42,226 nt of DNA, taken from Prevotellaceae bacterium UBA2744 (lineage in GTDB: Bacteria > Bacteroidota > Bacteroidia > Bacteroidales > Bacteroidaceae). The stretch lies in contig DEJQ01000032.1 in the NCBI GenBank assembly GCA_002353575.1, positions 89,985 through 132,210 on the forward strand, written 5' to 3'. Below are positions 23,844 to 30,944 of the stretch, piece after piece (position 1 is the stretch's first letter; each line of letters starts with the position of its first letter). The notes below the pieces were generated by a model that made no database searches, was not told the origin of the DNA, and saw only the letters and a program-made list of their open reading frames with translations. Made by a program: the position numbers and the translations under genes.

Positions 23844-26583
23844 CTCTTATGTCGCTATCCGACTTTACTTCATCGGGATTATCCTCCTCAGGCAGCTCCA
23901 CTTCGGCTTCCTCCGGCTCCAGGGTCTCGGGCTCGGGTTGGCGTGTCGGTTCCAGTTCGGTCACCTTCAGCAGCGGGAACGTAGTGAGTCGCTTGCCCTT
24001 TGCCTTGAATCCCTTGACGGCGATAAAGTCGCTGGCTTCGATGATCTCTGCGGCACGCGGTCCGGCACTCTCGTCGAAGTCAATCTGCAGTCTCGGATAG
24101 AAAGTGTCTGTGAGCAGTATGAGTCTGCTCTCGGGATTCTCGCCCAGGAAGTTCTGTTTCTTATTCGTGGCGTCCATACAGAAACGCTTTATGTACGGCA
24201 GGTTCTGGTTGTCGGCATCCCACAGCACGGCAGTCCACACCTTCTTCTCGTCATACTTCTCTATCCTCAGCACATTCGGTTCGTAGTGATTGTTCACGTC
24301 GAAGTTGGTCAGATAGAAATCTCCGCCCGGCAGCACTACCAGGATGCTGTCGTCGCCCATGAACTCGCCCAGCAGCACTCCGTGTTCATCATAGTTTATG
24401 CGCTGTATGTCACTGTCCCACCACACCTTTCTGCCGCCCAGCGTACTGCCTCCGTGGGCTTTCAGCTGAATGCGGAATATATCGTGCTTGGTAACCAGAT
24501 TACCCTTGCTCGAACGCCCCTTGATGGCGAGTTCGCTGAAGTCCTTCTCAAACACCAGCTTCTTCAGCTTCTCCTGCGGCTTCAGGGTGATGCGTATGCT
24601 CTCAGCCTCTCCGTTGGCATTCGACGAGAACCACGTAACCTTCGACTTCGGCGTACCCATCGTCAGGTCATACTCCTTATCGCGCGTCAGACTCGGAATG
24701 TTGAACCGCTTCATATATGTATATCCGCTCGCTCCGTCCTTGTAACACACGTTGTAGATGGTTCTGACATCATTCTTCTTGAACACCGCAATATGCACAA
24801 TCTCAATCTTCCTCTTCTCCTTCTTCGACTTCTCCGTATCACCCACGAATATCTTCTCGGCCACCTTCGTTATCTTGTACGTACCGTCCTTATAGAAAAT
24901 GATCACATCGTCGATGTCAGAACAGTTGCACACGAACTCATCCTTCTTCAGACTCGTTCCGATAAATCCGTCGGCACGGTTTATGTAGAGCTTCTGATTT
25001 GCCTCGGCAACGGTAGCAGCCTGGATCGTGTCAAAATTGCGTATCTCCGTCATGCGCGGATGCTCTGCCCCGTACTTGTCCTTCAGATAGCGGAACCAGT
25101 TGGCAGTCACCTCCACGAGGTTTGCCAGGTCCTTGTTTATCTCCTCCACCTCGGCCTTCATCTTAGCAATCAGTTCGTCGGCCCTGTCCTTGTTGAACTT
25201 CAGTATGCGTGCCATCTTTATCTCCATCAGCCTCAGGATGTCGTCGCGGGTCACCTCGCGCACGAAGGAATCCTTGAACGGCTCCAGCCGCCCGTCCACA
25301 TAGTCAACGGCGCGGTCCATGTCGGGAGCATTCTCGAATTCCTTAGCCTTATATATGCGCTCCTCGATGAATATCTTCTCCAGGCTGGCAAAGTGCAGCT
25401 GTTCGAGAATCTCGCCGCGGCGAATCTCCAGCTCGCGCTTTATGAGGAACTTGGTATAATCGACCGACTTGCGTAGCACATCGCTCACGGTAAGGAACTT
25501 AGGCATCCGCTCGTCGATGACGCAGCAGTTCGGCGAGATGGAAATCTCACAGTCGGTGAAGGCATACAGCGCATCGATCTGCTTGTCGCTGCTCACCCCC
25601 GGCACCAGATGCACCACGATCTCCACCTGCGAAGCCGTATTGTCCTCAATCTTCCTTGCCTTAATCTTCCCCTTCTCCACCGCCTTCGTGATGGTCTCGA
25701 TGAGCGACTCGGCAGTCTTGCCGTATGGAATCTCGCGGATGACGAGAGTCTTATTGTCCAGCTTCTCTATCTTCGCACGTATCTTAACCATTCCGCCGCG
25801 CTGACCGTCGTTATACTTAGCCACGTCGATTGAGCCCCCCGTCTGGAAGTCAGGATACAGTCTGAAGTCCTCTCCGTACAGGTAGCTCACGGCAGCATCA
25901 CAGATCTCGTTGAAGTTATGCGGCAGGATCTTGCTCGACAACCCCACGGCGATACCCTCCACGCCCTGTGCTATGAGCAGCGGGAACTTCACCGGCAGGG
26001 CAATAGGCTCCTTGTTGCGTCCGTCGTACGACAGCTTCCACTCCGTAGTCTTCGGATTGAACACCACGTCGAGAGCAAACTTCGACAGTCGCGCCTCGAT
26101 ATATCGTGCGGCAGCGGCATCGTCGCCCGTCAGTATATTACCCCAGTTGCCCTGGCAGTCGATGAGCAGCTCCTTCTGCCCCATCTGCACCAGTGCATCC
26201 TTGATGCTGGCATCGCCATGCGGGTGGAACTGCATGGTGTGGCCCACGATATTCGCCACCTTGTTATACCTGCCGTCATCCATACGTTTCATCGAGTGCA
26301 GGATGCGTCGCTGCACGGGCTTCAGTCCGTCCAGGACATGCGGCACGGCACGCTCCAGAATCACATAGCTCGCATAGTCGAGAAACCAATTCTGATACAT
26401 TCCGCTCAGGTGGTGGGTAATACTATCCGTCATGGTCACAGGGTCATAATCCGATGCAGGCGGCTGCATGCCAACGTCAGCGTCACTGGCAGCACCGTCA
26501 TCCCCGTTCCCGTCCGTAACATCCAGACTGGCACCATCGACCATTCCATCCTTTTCTGCTGGTTCGTCGTTTTCTTCCTTCAT
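23812..26583 (-). CDS. parC: DNA topoisomerase IV subunit A (type IIA topoisomerase)
   Basis: I take the start at 26583 (923 residues). The longer frame starts at 26616, but there the -7 box TATATTTG at 26606-26613 would be inside the coding region. An acidic, low-complexity leader of ~45 residues precedes the core. The breakage-reunion domain starts at YASYVILERAVPHVLDGLKPVQRR. HPHGDAS marks the drug/DNA-contact helix, and AAARYIEARLS carries the catalytic Tyr 161, which forms the covalent DNA link. The C-terminal half has a coiled-coil and divergent beta-pinwheel blades rather than an intact gyrase box, fitting ParC of Bacteroidota rather than GyrA. It decatenates daughter chromosomes with ParE, which is not in the window. 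It is first in an operon with DUF3316-like, S41 and MgtC-like genes. Confidence 0.88.
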   Translation of the reverse strand: MKEENDEPAEKDGMVDGASLDVTDGNGDDGAASDADVGMQPPASDYDPVTMTDSITHHLSGMYQNWFLDYASYVILERAVPHVLDGLKPVQRRILHSMKRMDDGRYNKVANIVGHTMQFHPHGDASIKDALVQMGQKELLIDCQGNWGNILTGDDAAAARYIEARLSKFALDVVFNPKTTEWKLSYDGRNKEPIALPVKFPLLIAQGVEGIAVGLSSKILPHNFNEICDAAVSYLYGEDFRLYPDFQTGGSIDVAKYNDGQRGGMVKIRAKIEKLDNKTLVIREIPYGKTAESLIETITKAVEKGKIKARKIEDNTASQVEIVVHLVPGVSSDKQIDALYAFTDCEISISPNCCVIDERMPKFLTVSDVLRKSVDYTKFLIKRELEIRRGEILEQLHFASLEKIFIEERIYKAKEFENAPDMDRAVDYVDGRLEPFKDSFVREVTRDDILRLMEIKMARILKFNKDRADELIAKMKAEVEEINKDLANLVEVTANWFRYLKDKYGAEHPRMTEIRNFDTIQAATVAEANQKLYINRADGFIGTSLKKDEFVCNCSDIDDVIIFYKDGTYKITKVAEKIFVGDTEKSKKEKRKIEIVHIAVFKKNDVRTIYNVCYKDGASGYTYMKRFNIPSLTRDKEYDLTMGTPKSKVTWFSSNANGEAESIRITLKPQEKLKKLVFEKDFSELAIKGRSSKGNLVTKHDIFRIQLKAHGGSTLGGRKVWWDSDIQRINYDEHGVLLGEFMGDDSILVVLPGGDFYLTNFDVNNHYEPNVLRIEKYDEKKVWTAVLWDADNQNLPYIKRFCMDATNKKQNFLGENPESRLILLTDTFYPRLQIDFDESAGPRAAEIIEASDFIAVKGFKAKGKRLTTFPLLKVTELEPTRQPEPETLEPEEAEVELPEEDNPDEVKSDSDIRDEINGQLKLF

Positions 26584-26655
26584 AGCTTGGCTTTTTTCTC
26601 GGGTGCAAATATACAAAAAAAATCAGAAACAACAAAGTCTGAGGCTCACCTCTCC
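26534..26655. repeat. direct repeat flanking the Fic cassette, left copy (parC side)
   Basis: This 122-bp copy matches 27625-27748 (124 bp), with one substitution near the left end and a poly-A run of 8 versus 10 bases. It covers codons for the first ~16 residues of ParC, its start, its promoter, and the last bases matching the end of the RND gene (CTCACCTCTCC). Confidence 0.9.
26606..26636 (-). promoter_or_regulatory. parC promoter
   Basis: On the minus strand TTTG (26633-26636), a 19-bp spacer and TATATTTG (26606-26613) form a consensus Bacteroidota promoter, 22 bp upstream of the ATG at 26583. Confidence 0.8.
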
Positions 26656-26679
26656 ATATCTTTGAAACTTCGCTATATC

Positions 26680-27558
26680 TTAGTCCTCCTGTTCGTAATA
26701 GTATGAATAATCAATCCCCTTCATAAACATCTCGCAATCGTTTATTCTGTCGGTAAGAGCCGTTCTTAAGAGACGATGTATTTCACTGGCATCCACAGTG
26801 CTTAGGCGCATCGCTTTCAGATATTCCTTCTTGTCAATACGACTCCAATCTACACACCGTTGCATCGATCGCTTGAATATCAGGTCAAGCCAGATGCGCG
26901 TTGAGCGGCCATTACCTTCCATGAATGGATGTGCTACGTTCATCTCTACATACTTGCTGACAATCTCGTCGAACGTTGCCTGTGGCATCTTCTCTATTTG
27001 TCGAAGGTTTTCCATAAGATACTCAGCTCTGCAAAACAGCGTGCCATCTTTCCATATCGTTTTCTGACGAATCTGTCCTGCAAAGGTGTATAGACCTCCG
27101 AACAGATAGGCATGAATCTGTTGCAGGCTTTTTACTGTTCCTGCCTCCATGCTGTCTAAAAGTCCGCTCTCAAACAGCGTGTAGGCTTTTTTGCGGCTCT
27201 GCCCGTCGATGCTGTTGTCGGAATAGGTGAACCAGTCGAGGAAGGCATGGGCCCGGTTGCCGGGATAATGCTTCGCCAACATCTGCACGCCCTGGGCATC
27301 CAGCACGTCCGCCTTGCGCCTCTTGCCGTCGGGAGCTTCGAACTTGAACTCGTGAGTGACACTCACGAGTTGAATCCCCTCGCCCTTCAATTTCTTTTTC
27401 AGCCATCGCCAATAGTTGCCTGCCTTGGTATAGTCTTCCTCGTCGTTGATGGCGCGTACAACATCTGTTGCCGAGAAGTACCACTTGCTCTCGTCATCAC
27501 TCCATACAGCTCGCACCTTGCTGTCGTTGAAGAAACGTATGGATTTCTTGCTTGTCAT
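26680..27558 (-). CDS. Bro-N/Fic fusion protein (putative AMP-transferase, toxin-like)
   Basis: This protein has 292 residues. Residues ~5-105 resemble the Bro-N DNA-binding domain found in phage and mobile-element proteins (IRFFNDSKVRAVW, YFSATDVVRAIND, ADVLDAQGVQMLAKHYP). The Fic domain occupies ~125-275: IHAYLFGGLYTFAGQIR, the flap GTLFCRAEYL, and the intact catalytic loop HPFMEGNGRSTR with His 210. Fic enzymes with this loop transfer AMP (sometimes other nucleotides) to target hydroxyls. I see no (S/T)xxxE(G/N) inhibitory helix in the protein or a neighbouring antitoxin gene. It is flanked by 122/124-bp direct repeats and probably driven by the duplicated parC promoter at 27697. Acquisition by transfer is likely. 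Confidence 0.85.
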   Translation of the reverse strand: MTSKKSIRFFNDSKVRAVWSDDESKWYFSATDVVRAINDEEDYTKAGNYWRWLKKKLKGEGIQLVSVTHEFKFEAPDGKRRKADVLDAQGVQMLAKHYPGNRAHAFLDWFTYSDNSIDGQSRKKAYTLFESGLLDSMEAGTVKSLQQIHAYLFGGLYTFAGQIRQKTIWKDGTLFCRAEYLMENLRQIEKMPQATFDEIVSKYVEMNVAHPFMEGNGRSTRIWLDLIFKRSMQRCVDWSRIDKKEYLKAMRLSTVDASEIHRLLRTALTDRINDCEMFMKGIDYSYYYEQED

Positions 27559-27599
27559 ATCATTCTTTCTGCTAACGATGCTTTGCCTGCCCGGTCTTC

Positions 27600-27674
27600 C
27601 TACTTTAATATTTCAGCCCAGAGGCCATCGTCCATTCCATCCTTTTCTGCTGGTTCGTCGTTTTCTTCCTTCAT
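27600..27674 (-). other. chimeric 24-codon leader ORF upstream of the Fic gene
   Basis: The right repeat carries the parC start codon (ATG at 27674). Translation gives the ParC N-terminus MKEENDEPAEKDGM, then non-ParC residues DDGLWAEILK and a TAG at 27600. The stop lies 41 bp before the Fic ATG at 27558. It is a by-product of the duplication. It may be translated because it keeps the parC start context, but no function is implied. Confidence 0.55.
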
Positions 27675-27748
27675 AGCTTGGCTTTTTTCTCGGGTGCAAA
27701 TATACAAAAAAAAAATCAGAAACAACAAAGTCTGAGGCTCACCTCTCC
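27625..27748. repeat. direct repeat flanking the Fic cassette, right copy (RND side)
   Basis: This 124-bp copy pairs with 26534-26655. Its right end overlaps the last codons and stop of the RND gene (stop at 27739-27741), and its left end stops inside former parC codons. The unique DNA between the copies is 969 bp (26656-27624) and holds only the Fic gene. Confidence 0.9.
27697..27729 (-). promoter_or_regulatory. duplicated parC promoter in front of the Fic gene
   Basis: TTTG (27726-27729) and TATATTTG (27697-27704) on the minus strand are identical to the parC promoter boxes. The spacer is 21 bp instead of 19 because the A-run is 2 bases longer. It reads into the leader ORF and Fic. Confidence 0.7.
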
Positions 27749-30700
27749 GGCAGTGTCATAAATATCGGCATTACAAACACGATAGCCAATACGGAGAACA
27801 GCAGTCCGCCCGCAGAACCCACTGCGAACGAGAACCAGAAAGCCTCCTCCTTGCCGTCTATGAAGAACGGGATCAGGCCGAGGACTGTTGACAGGATGGT
27901 CAGCAGTACAGCCGTTATCTTGTGGTTATATGCCCTGACATACATGCCTATTTCTTTTCCGGGTGTGGCAGATGAGTCATGAGACTGTGAGGTCTGAGGT
28001 CTAAGGTCTAAGGCTGACCTTTGACTTTCGACCTTTGACCTTTGTACACCTGTCAGCTTATACTCACCCATGATATAGATGCCCGCATTCACCGTCAGTC
28101 CGCTCAGCAGCACGAGCGAGGCGAATCCTCCCGTACCGAACTCCACCCCCGAAAAGTAATAGGTAAGGAAGGTGCCGATGAACGACACAGGAATCAGCGA
28201 AACTATTACCAACGGCAGGCGAAGCGAATCGAAGAGTATGGAGCAGATAAAGTAGATGATGACCACGATGAGCAGTATAAGCCAGTACTGGGTACCGGTG
28301 TCCTCATACCAGCCATACGATGAATTCAGGCACCGATACCCTACAGGCATCTTGGCATTGTATTCCCTGGTGATTTTTTCTATATACCTGCTTGTGTATG
28401 TGTAAGACCCCAGCACATTGAAAGCCACCCTCAGCACATACTCCTGATTCTTCTTCGGTATGCAGTTCTTCGCCTCGCGCCTTTCCACACCCATGAAGTC
28501 CGAGAGCCTCACATCACGGTTCCCCACCCTTATGTATGAATTCTGCAAAGACCAGAGGTCGAACTTGTCCTGTGCTGCCGACTTCAGATACATGTCGGCC
28601 GACATATTATCGTCCTTGTATCGTTCTATGTCATATCCCGAAAGTATCTCCTTCAGAGTGCGGTGGGCAGCACCCAGGTCGAAGTCATATAGTGCCATCA
28701 GCTCCTTGTTATACTTCATATAGAACTCATTCTCCTGGTTCTCATGCCCAGGTGTCTCTATGGTCAGATCTACTACTCTATTGTTCCTTTTCATGGTCTC
28801 ACACATATCCTCGGCAATGCGGTATAGCCGGTCATAGTTGTAACCGGCTATCTCTATTCGGTTGGAGCGGTATTGCAGGTTGAGCGAATTACTGAAACCG
28901 CGCTCGCTCACGCCGCTTGTGCTCCAGTCAGCCCCGCCTATGGAAATGACCTTACCGATGACTTTGTTCTCCAGAAGATAAGGGAAGGATGTGTGCACGT
29001 AATCATCCTTGAACTCTACTACCACCACAGCTCCCCACGACTCCACCCTCGTCTCGAACCGTCTGATTTCATCAAAGCCCGACAGGAAATTCTCCAGAAT
29101 CACCACCTTCTCATTCAGTTCGGCAGCACTGCCGCCCAAGGGCATCTGTGCCCTCACGGTCAGCTTCATCTCCCTCTCCTTATCGCTGGAGTAGGTATTA
29201 TCCGAGAGGGACTCGGCGAACAGTCGCATCGTGCCGCCGAACACCTTCGACAGCGTATCCTTACATCTCAGCTGGAAGAAATCACTTCCCAGCGTAGCAT
29301 TATACCACTCATGCCCCTCCCACTTCTGCGGCAGGGCATGGAAGGGTATGCCGAAAGCCGACACCAGCAGAACCATATATATCCACTTGTGCCTCTGGGT
29401 AAAGGCAATATACCGCGAATAGAAATGAGTCCACCATACGACCAGTCCCTTGTGTCTGATATGCCCCTCCTGCAGGCTCCGATACCTCATCCTCTCTATC
29501 AGTGCCGGTGTGAAGGCGTACGCAACAAGAAGGCTGGCAGACAGATTGACAATGATTATCCATGCAAAATCATACAGGTCCTTCTGTATGAACTCCGGCA
29601 ACCAGAAGACCACCACCAGCGAACCGATGGTAGTCAGCAGTGCGGCAAATATCGCCAGGAAAGCCCTCCTGTCATGGTAATAGCTATAGTGGTCGGTCAT
29701 CACCACAGAGGCATCGATGACCAGTCCCAACGACACCGTGATGCCTGCCAGGGAATAGATGTGCAGCCGTATGTCGAGCAACCAGTATGCGATTACTGCC
29801 GTCAGTATGATGGCAGCCAACGTCACCACCATAATCGCCAGGTACTTCCACTCCCTCTTAGCCAGCCAGACGAAGACCAGCAGAATCAGCAACGCCATGA
29901 GCGAGCGCCACACAAGCTTATGCAGCTGGCTCTCCCTTTCCTGCGCGCCATCGTACGTCAAAGTCAGATAGACTCCCTTCTTAAACTGGCTTTCTATCTT
30001 CTTAATCTGCGTTTGCAACTTGTCTGACAGGGCAATCTTGTTTGCCCCGGCATCCACGTAGATGTTCAGATAGACAGTGTTCAGTCCGTTCACCCGGAAA
30101 TAGTGTCCCGGCTCCCTGTTCTTGTATTCATAGGACGCAAGATCGTTCAGATACACCGTCTTCCCCTCCACCACACCTATCGGCATCTGTTCCAGGGGCT
30201 TTGCAAATCTCTCGGTCGTCAGGTACAGGTCTATACGTTTTTTCTCTCCGCCTCGTGCAGACTGGTGCACCACCTCTCCCACGACATCCTCCCGGCCGAT
30301 GAAACTTCTGATGCCTTTTTCTATGTCGTAGGCAGTCAGTCCGTAATCTGCCAGGATGAAAGGGTCGTAGGTAATCTCAATGTACTTCCTTACACCCCCG
30401 GTCACCTCCACCCGCCTCACATCCTCCAGACGTCTGAGTTCCGGCTCCACCTTCCGCTCTATATACTCCTTCAGCTGTTCATCACTCAGATTGGAATTCA
30501 CCTGATATGTCAGCAGCAGCAGTGCAGTTTCACTTCTCTCCCCATCCCCTGCCACTTCTCCGCCAGTCAGCTCAGGGTAGGAAACCCCCTCGGGCAGTCG
30601 CTTGTATATCTGCCTGAGCAGCGAAGAAATCTCGAACTTCACCGACGACACATCCGCCCCCTCCTTCAGGACTGCCACAACCATTCCTGCGCCGAAATAC

Positions 30701-30936
30701 GACTCCGAAGAGACGCTCTCCACACCCTTCACCGAAGAGACGAGTCCTTCAATCCTTGAAGTCACATTCTGCTCGATAACCTTAGCCGAAGCCCTTGGCC
30801 ACGAATATCTCACGGTGAGAGTCTTTCCCTGGCGCGGACGCGGATTGTCAGCCACATCTATCCTCGGCACGAGAGCAGCTCCGATCACCATTATGACTGC
30901 AAGTGTCAGCAGAAGTGTAAAATTACTTATTTTCAT
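27739..30936 (-). CDS. RND-family efflux permease, second subunit
   Basis: This 1065-residue protein has the RND layout: TM1 at the N-terminus (SNFTLLLTLAVIMVIGAALVPRIDV), a large periplasmic loop, TM2-6, a second loop, and TM8-12 at the C-terminus. The TM4 proton-relay region reads LGLVIDASVVMTDH, with one Asp where AcrB has two, and the following TM segments are shorter and more divergent than in the partner. A repeat-derived stretch of about 28 residues interrupts the region before the last two TM segments (about residues 964-992). It starts 8 bp after the first RND gene, so a heteromeric pump comparable to MdtBC is plausible. Substrate unknown. The stop lies inside the right repeat of the Fic cassette. 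Confidence 0.85.
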   Translation of the reverse strand: MKISNFTLLLTLAVIMVIGAALVPRIDVADNPRPRQGKTLTVRYSWPRASAKVIEQNVTSRIEGLVSSVKGVESVSSESYFGAGMVVAVLKEGADVSSVKFEISSLLRQIYKRLPEGVSYPELTGGEVAGDGERSETALLLLTYQVNSNLSDEQLKEYIERKVEPELRRLEDVRRVEVTGGVRKYIEITYDPFILADYGLTAYDIEKGIRSFIGREDVVGEVVHQSARGGEKKRIDLYLTTERFAKPLEQMPIGVVEGKTVYLNDLASYEYKNREPGHYFRVNGLNTVYLNIYVDAGANKIALSDKLQTQIKKIESQFKKGVYLTLTYDGAQERESQLHKLVWRSLMALLILLVFVWLAKREWKYLAIMVVTLAAIILTAVIAYWLLDIRLHIYSLAGITVSLGLVIDASVVMTDHYSYYHDRRAFLAIFAALLTTIGSLVVVFWLPEFIQKDLYDFAWIIIVNLSASLLVAYAFTPALIERMRYRSLQEGHIRHKGLVVWWTHFYSRYIAFTQRHKWIYMVLLVSAFGIPFHALPQKWEGHEWYNATLGSDFFQLRCKDTLSKVFGGTMRLFAESLSDNTYSSDKEREMKLTVRAQMPLGGSAAELNEKVVILENFLSGFDEIRRFETRVESWGAVVVVEFKDDYVHTSFPYLLENKVIGKVISIGGADWSTSGVSERGFSNSLNLQYRSNRIEIAGYNYDRLYRIAEDMCETMKRNNRVVDLTIETPGHENQENEFYMKYNKELMALYDFDLGAAHRTLKEILSGYDIERYKDDNMSADMYLKSAAQDKFDLWSLQNSYIRVGNRDVRLSDFMGVERREAKNCIPKKNQEYVLRVAFNVLGSYTYTSRYIEKITREYNAKMPVGYRCLNSSYGWYEDTGTQYWLILLIVVIIYFICSILFDSLRLPLVIVSLIPVSFIGTFLTYYFSGVEFGTGGFASLVLLSGLTVNAGIYIMGEYKLTGVQRSKVESQRSALDLRPQTSQSHDSSATPGKEIGMYVRAYNHKITAVLLTILSTVLGLIPFFIDGKEEAFWFSFAVGSAGGLLFSVLAIVFVMPIFMTLPER
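27962..28045. repeat. degenerate microsatellite-like repeat inserted in frame in the RND gene
   Basis: The plus strand shows GGTCTGAGGTCTAAGGTCTAAGG at 27991-28013, followed by GACCTTTGACTTTCGACC-type units to 28044. It encodes the hydrophilic stretch around VQRSKVESQRSALDL, absent from what I expect between GEYK and YVRAYNHK in RND proteins. The frame is maintained. Confidence 0.7.
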
Positions 30937-30944
30937 ACTTTTTT

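Noticed and set aside
23707..25476. Long 589-codon open frame on the plus strand opposite parC
   Set aside because: It lies wholly antisense to parC and the adjacent overlapping gene, has no promoter-like box or signal, and its composition is what complementing a codon-biased gene gives.
26584..26616. Upstream ATG extension of parC (start at 26616)
   Set aside because: The -7 box TATATTTG at 26606-26613 lies inside it, so the transcript would begin after that ATG.
26656..27624. Insertion sequence or transposon carrying Fic
   Set aside because: I found no transposase gene or terminal inverted repeats in the 969-bp unique segment, and the flanking duplication (about 120 bp) is too long for a transposase target duplication.
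27991..28044. Possible CRISPR-like short repeats
   Set aside because: Units are 8-10 bp, contiguous and degenerate, without spacers, and no cas genes are present. It is a simple repeat.
28873..30027. 384-codon plus-strand open frame opposite the RND gene
   Set aside because: It is His/Gln-rich with no recognisable domain and fully antisense to clear RND coding sequence. It is treated as a shadow.
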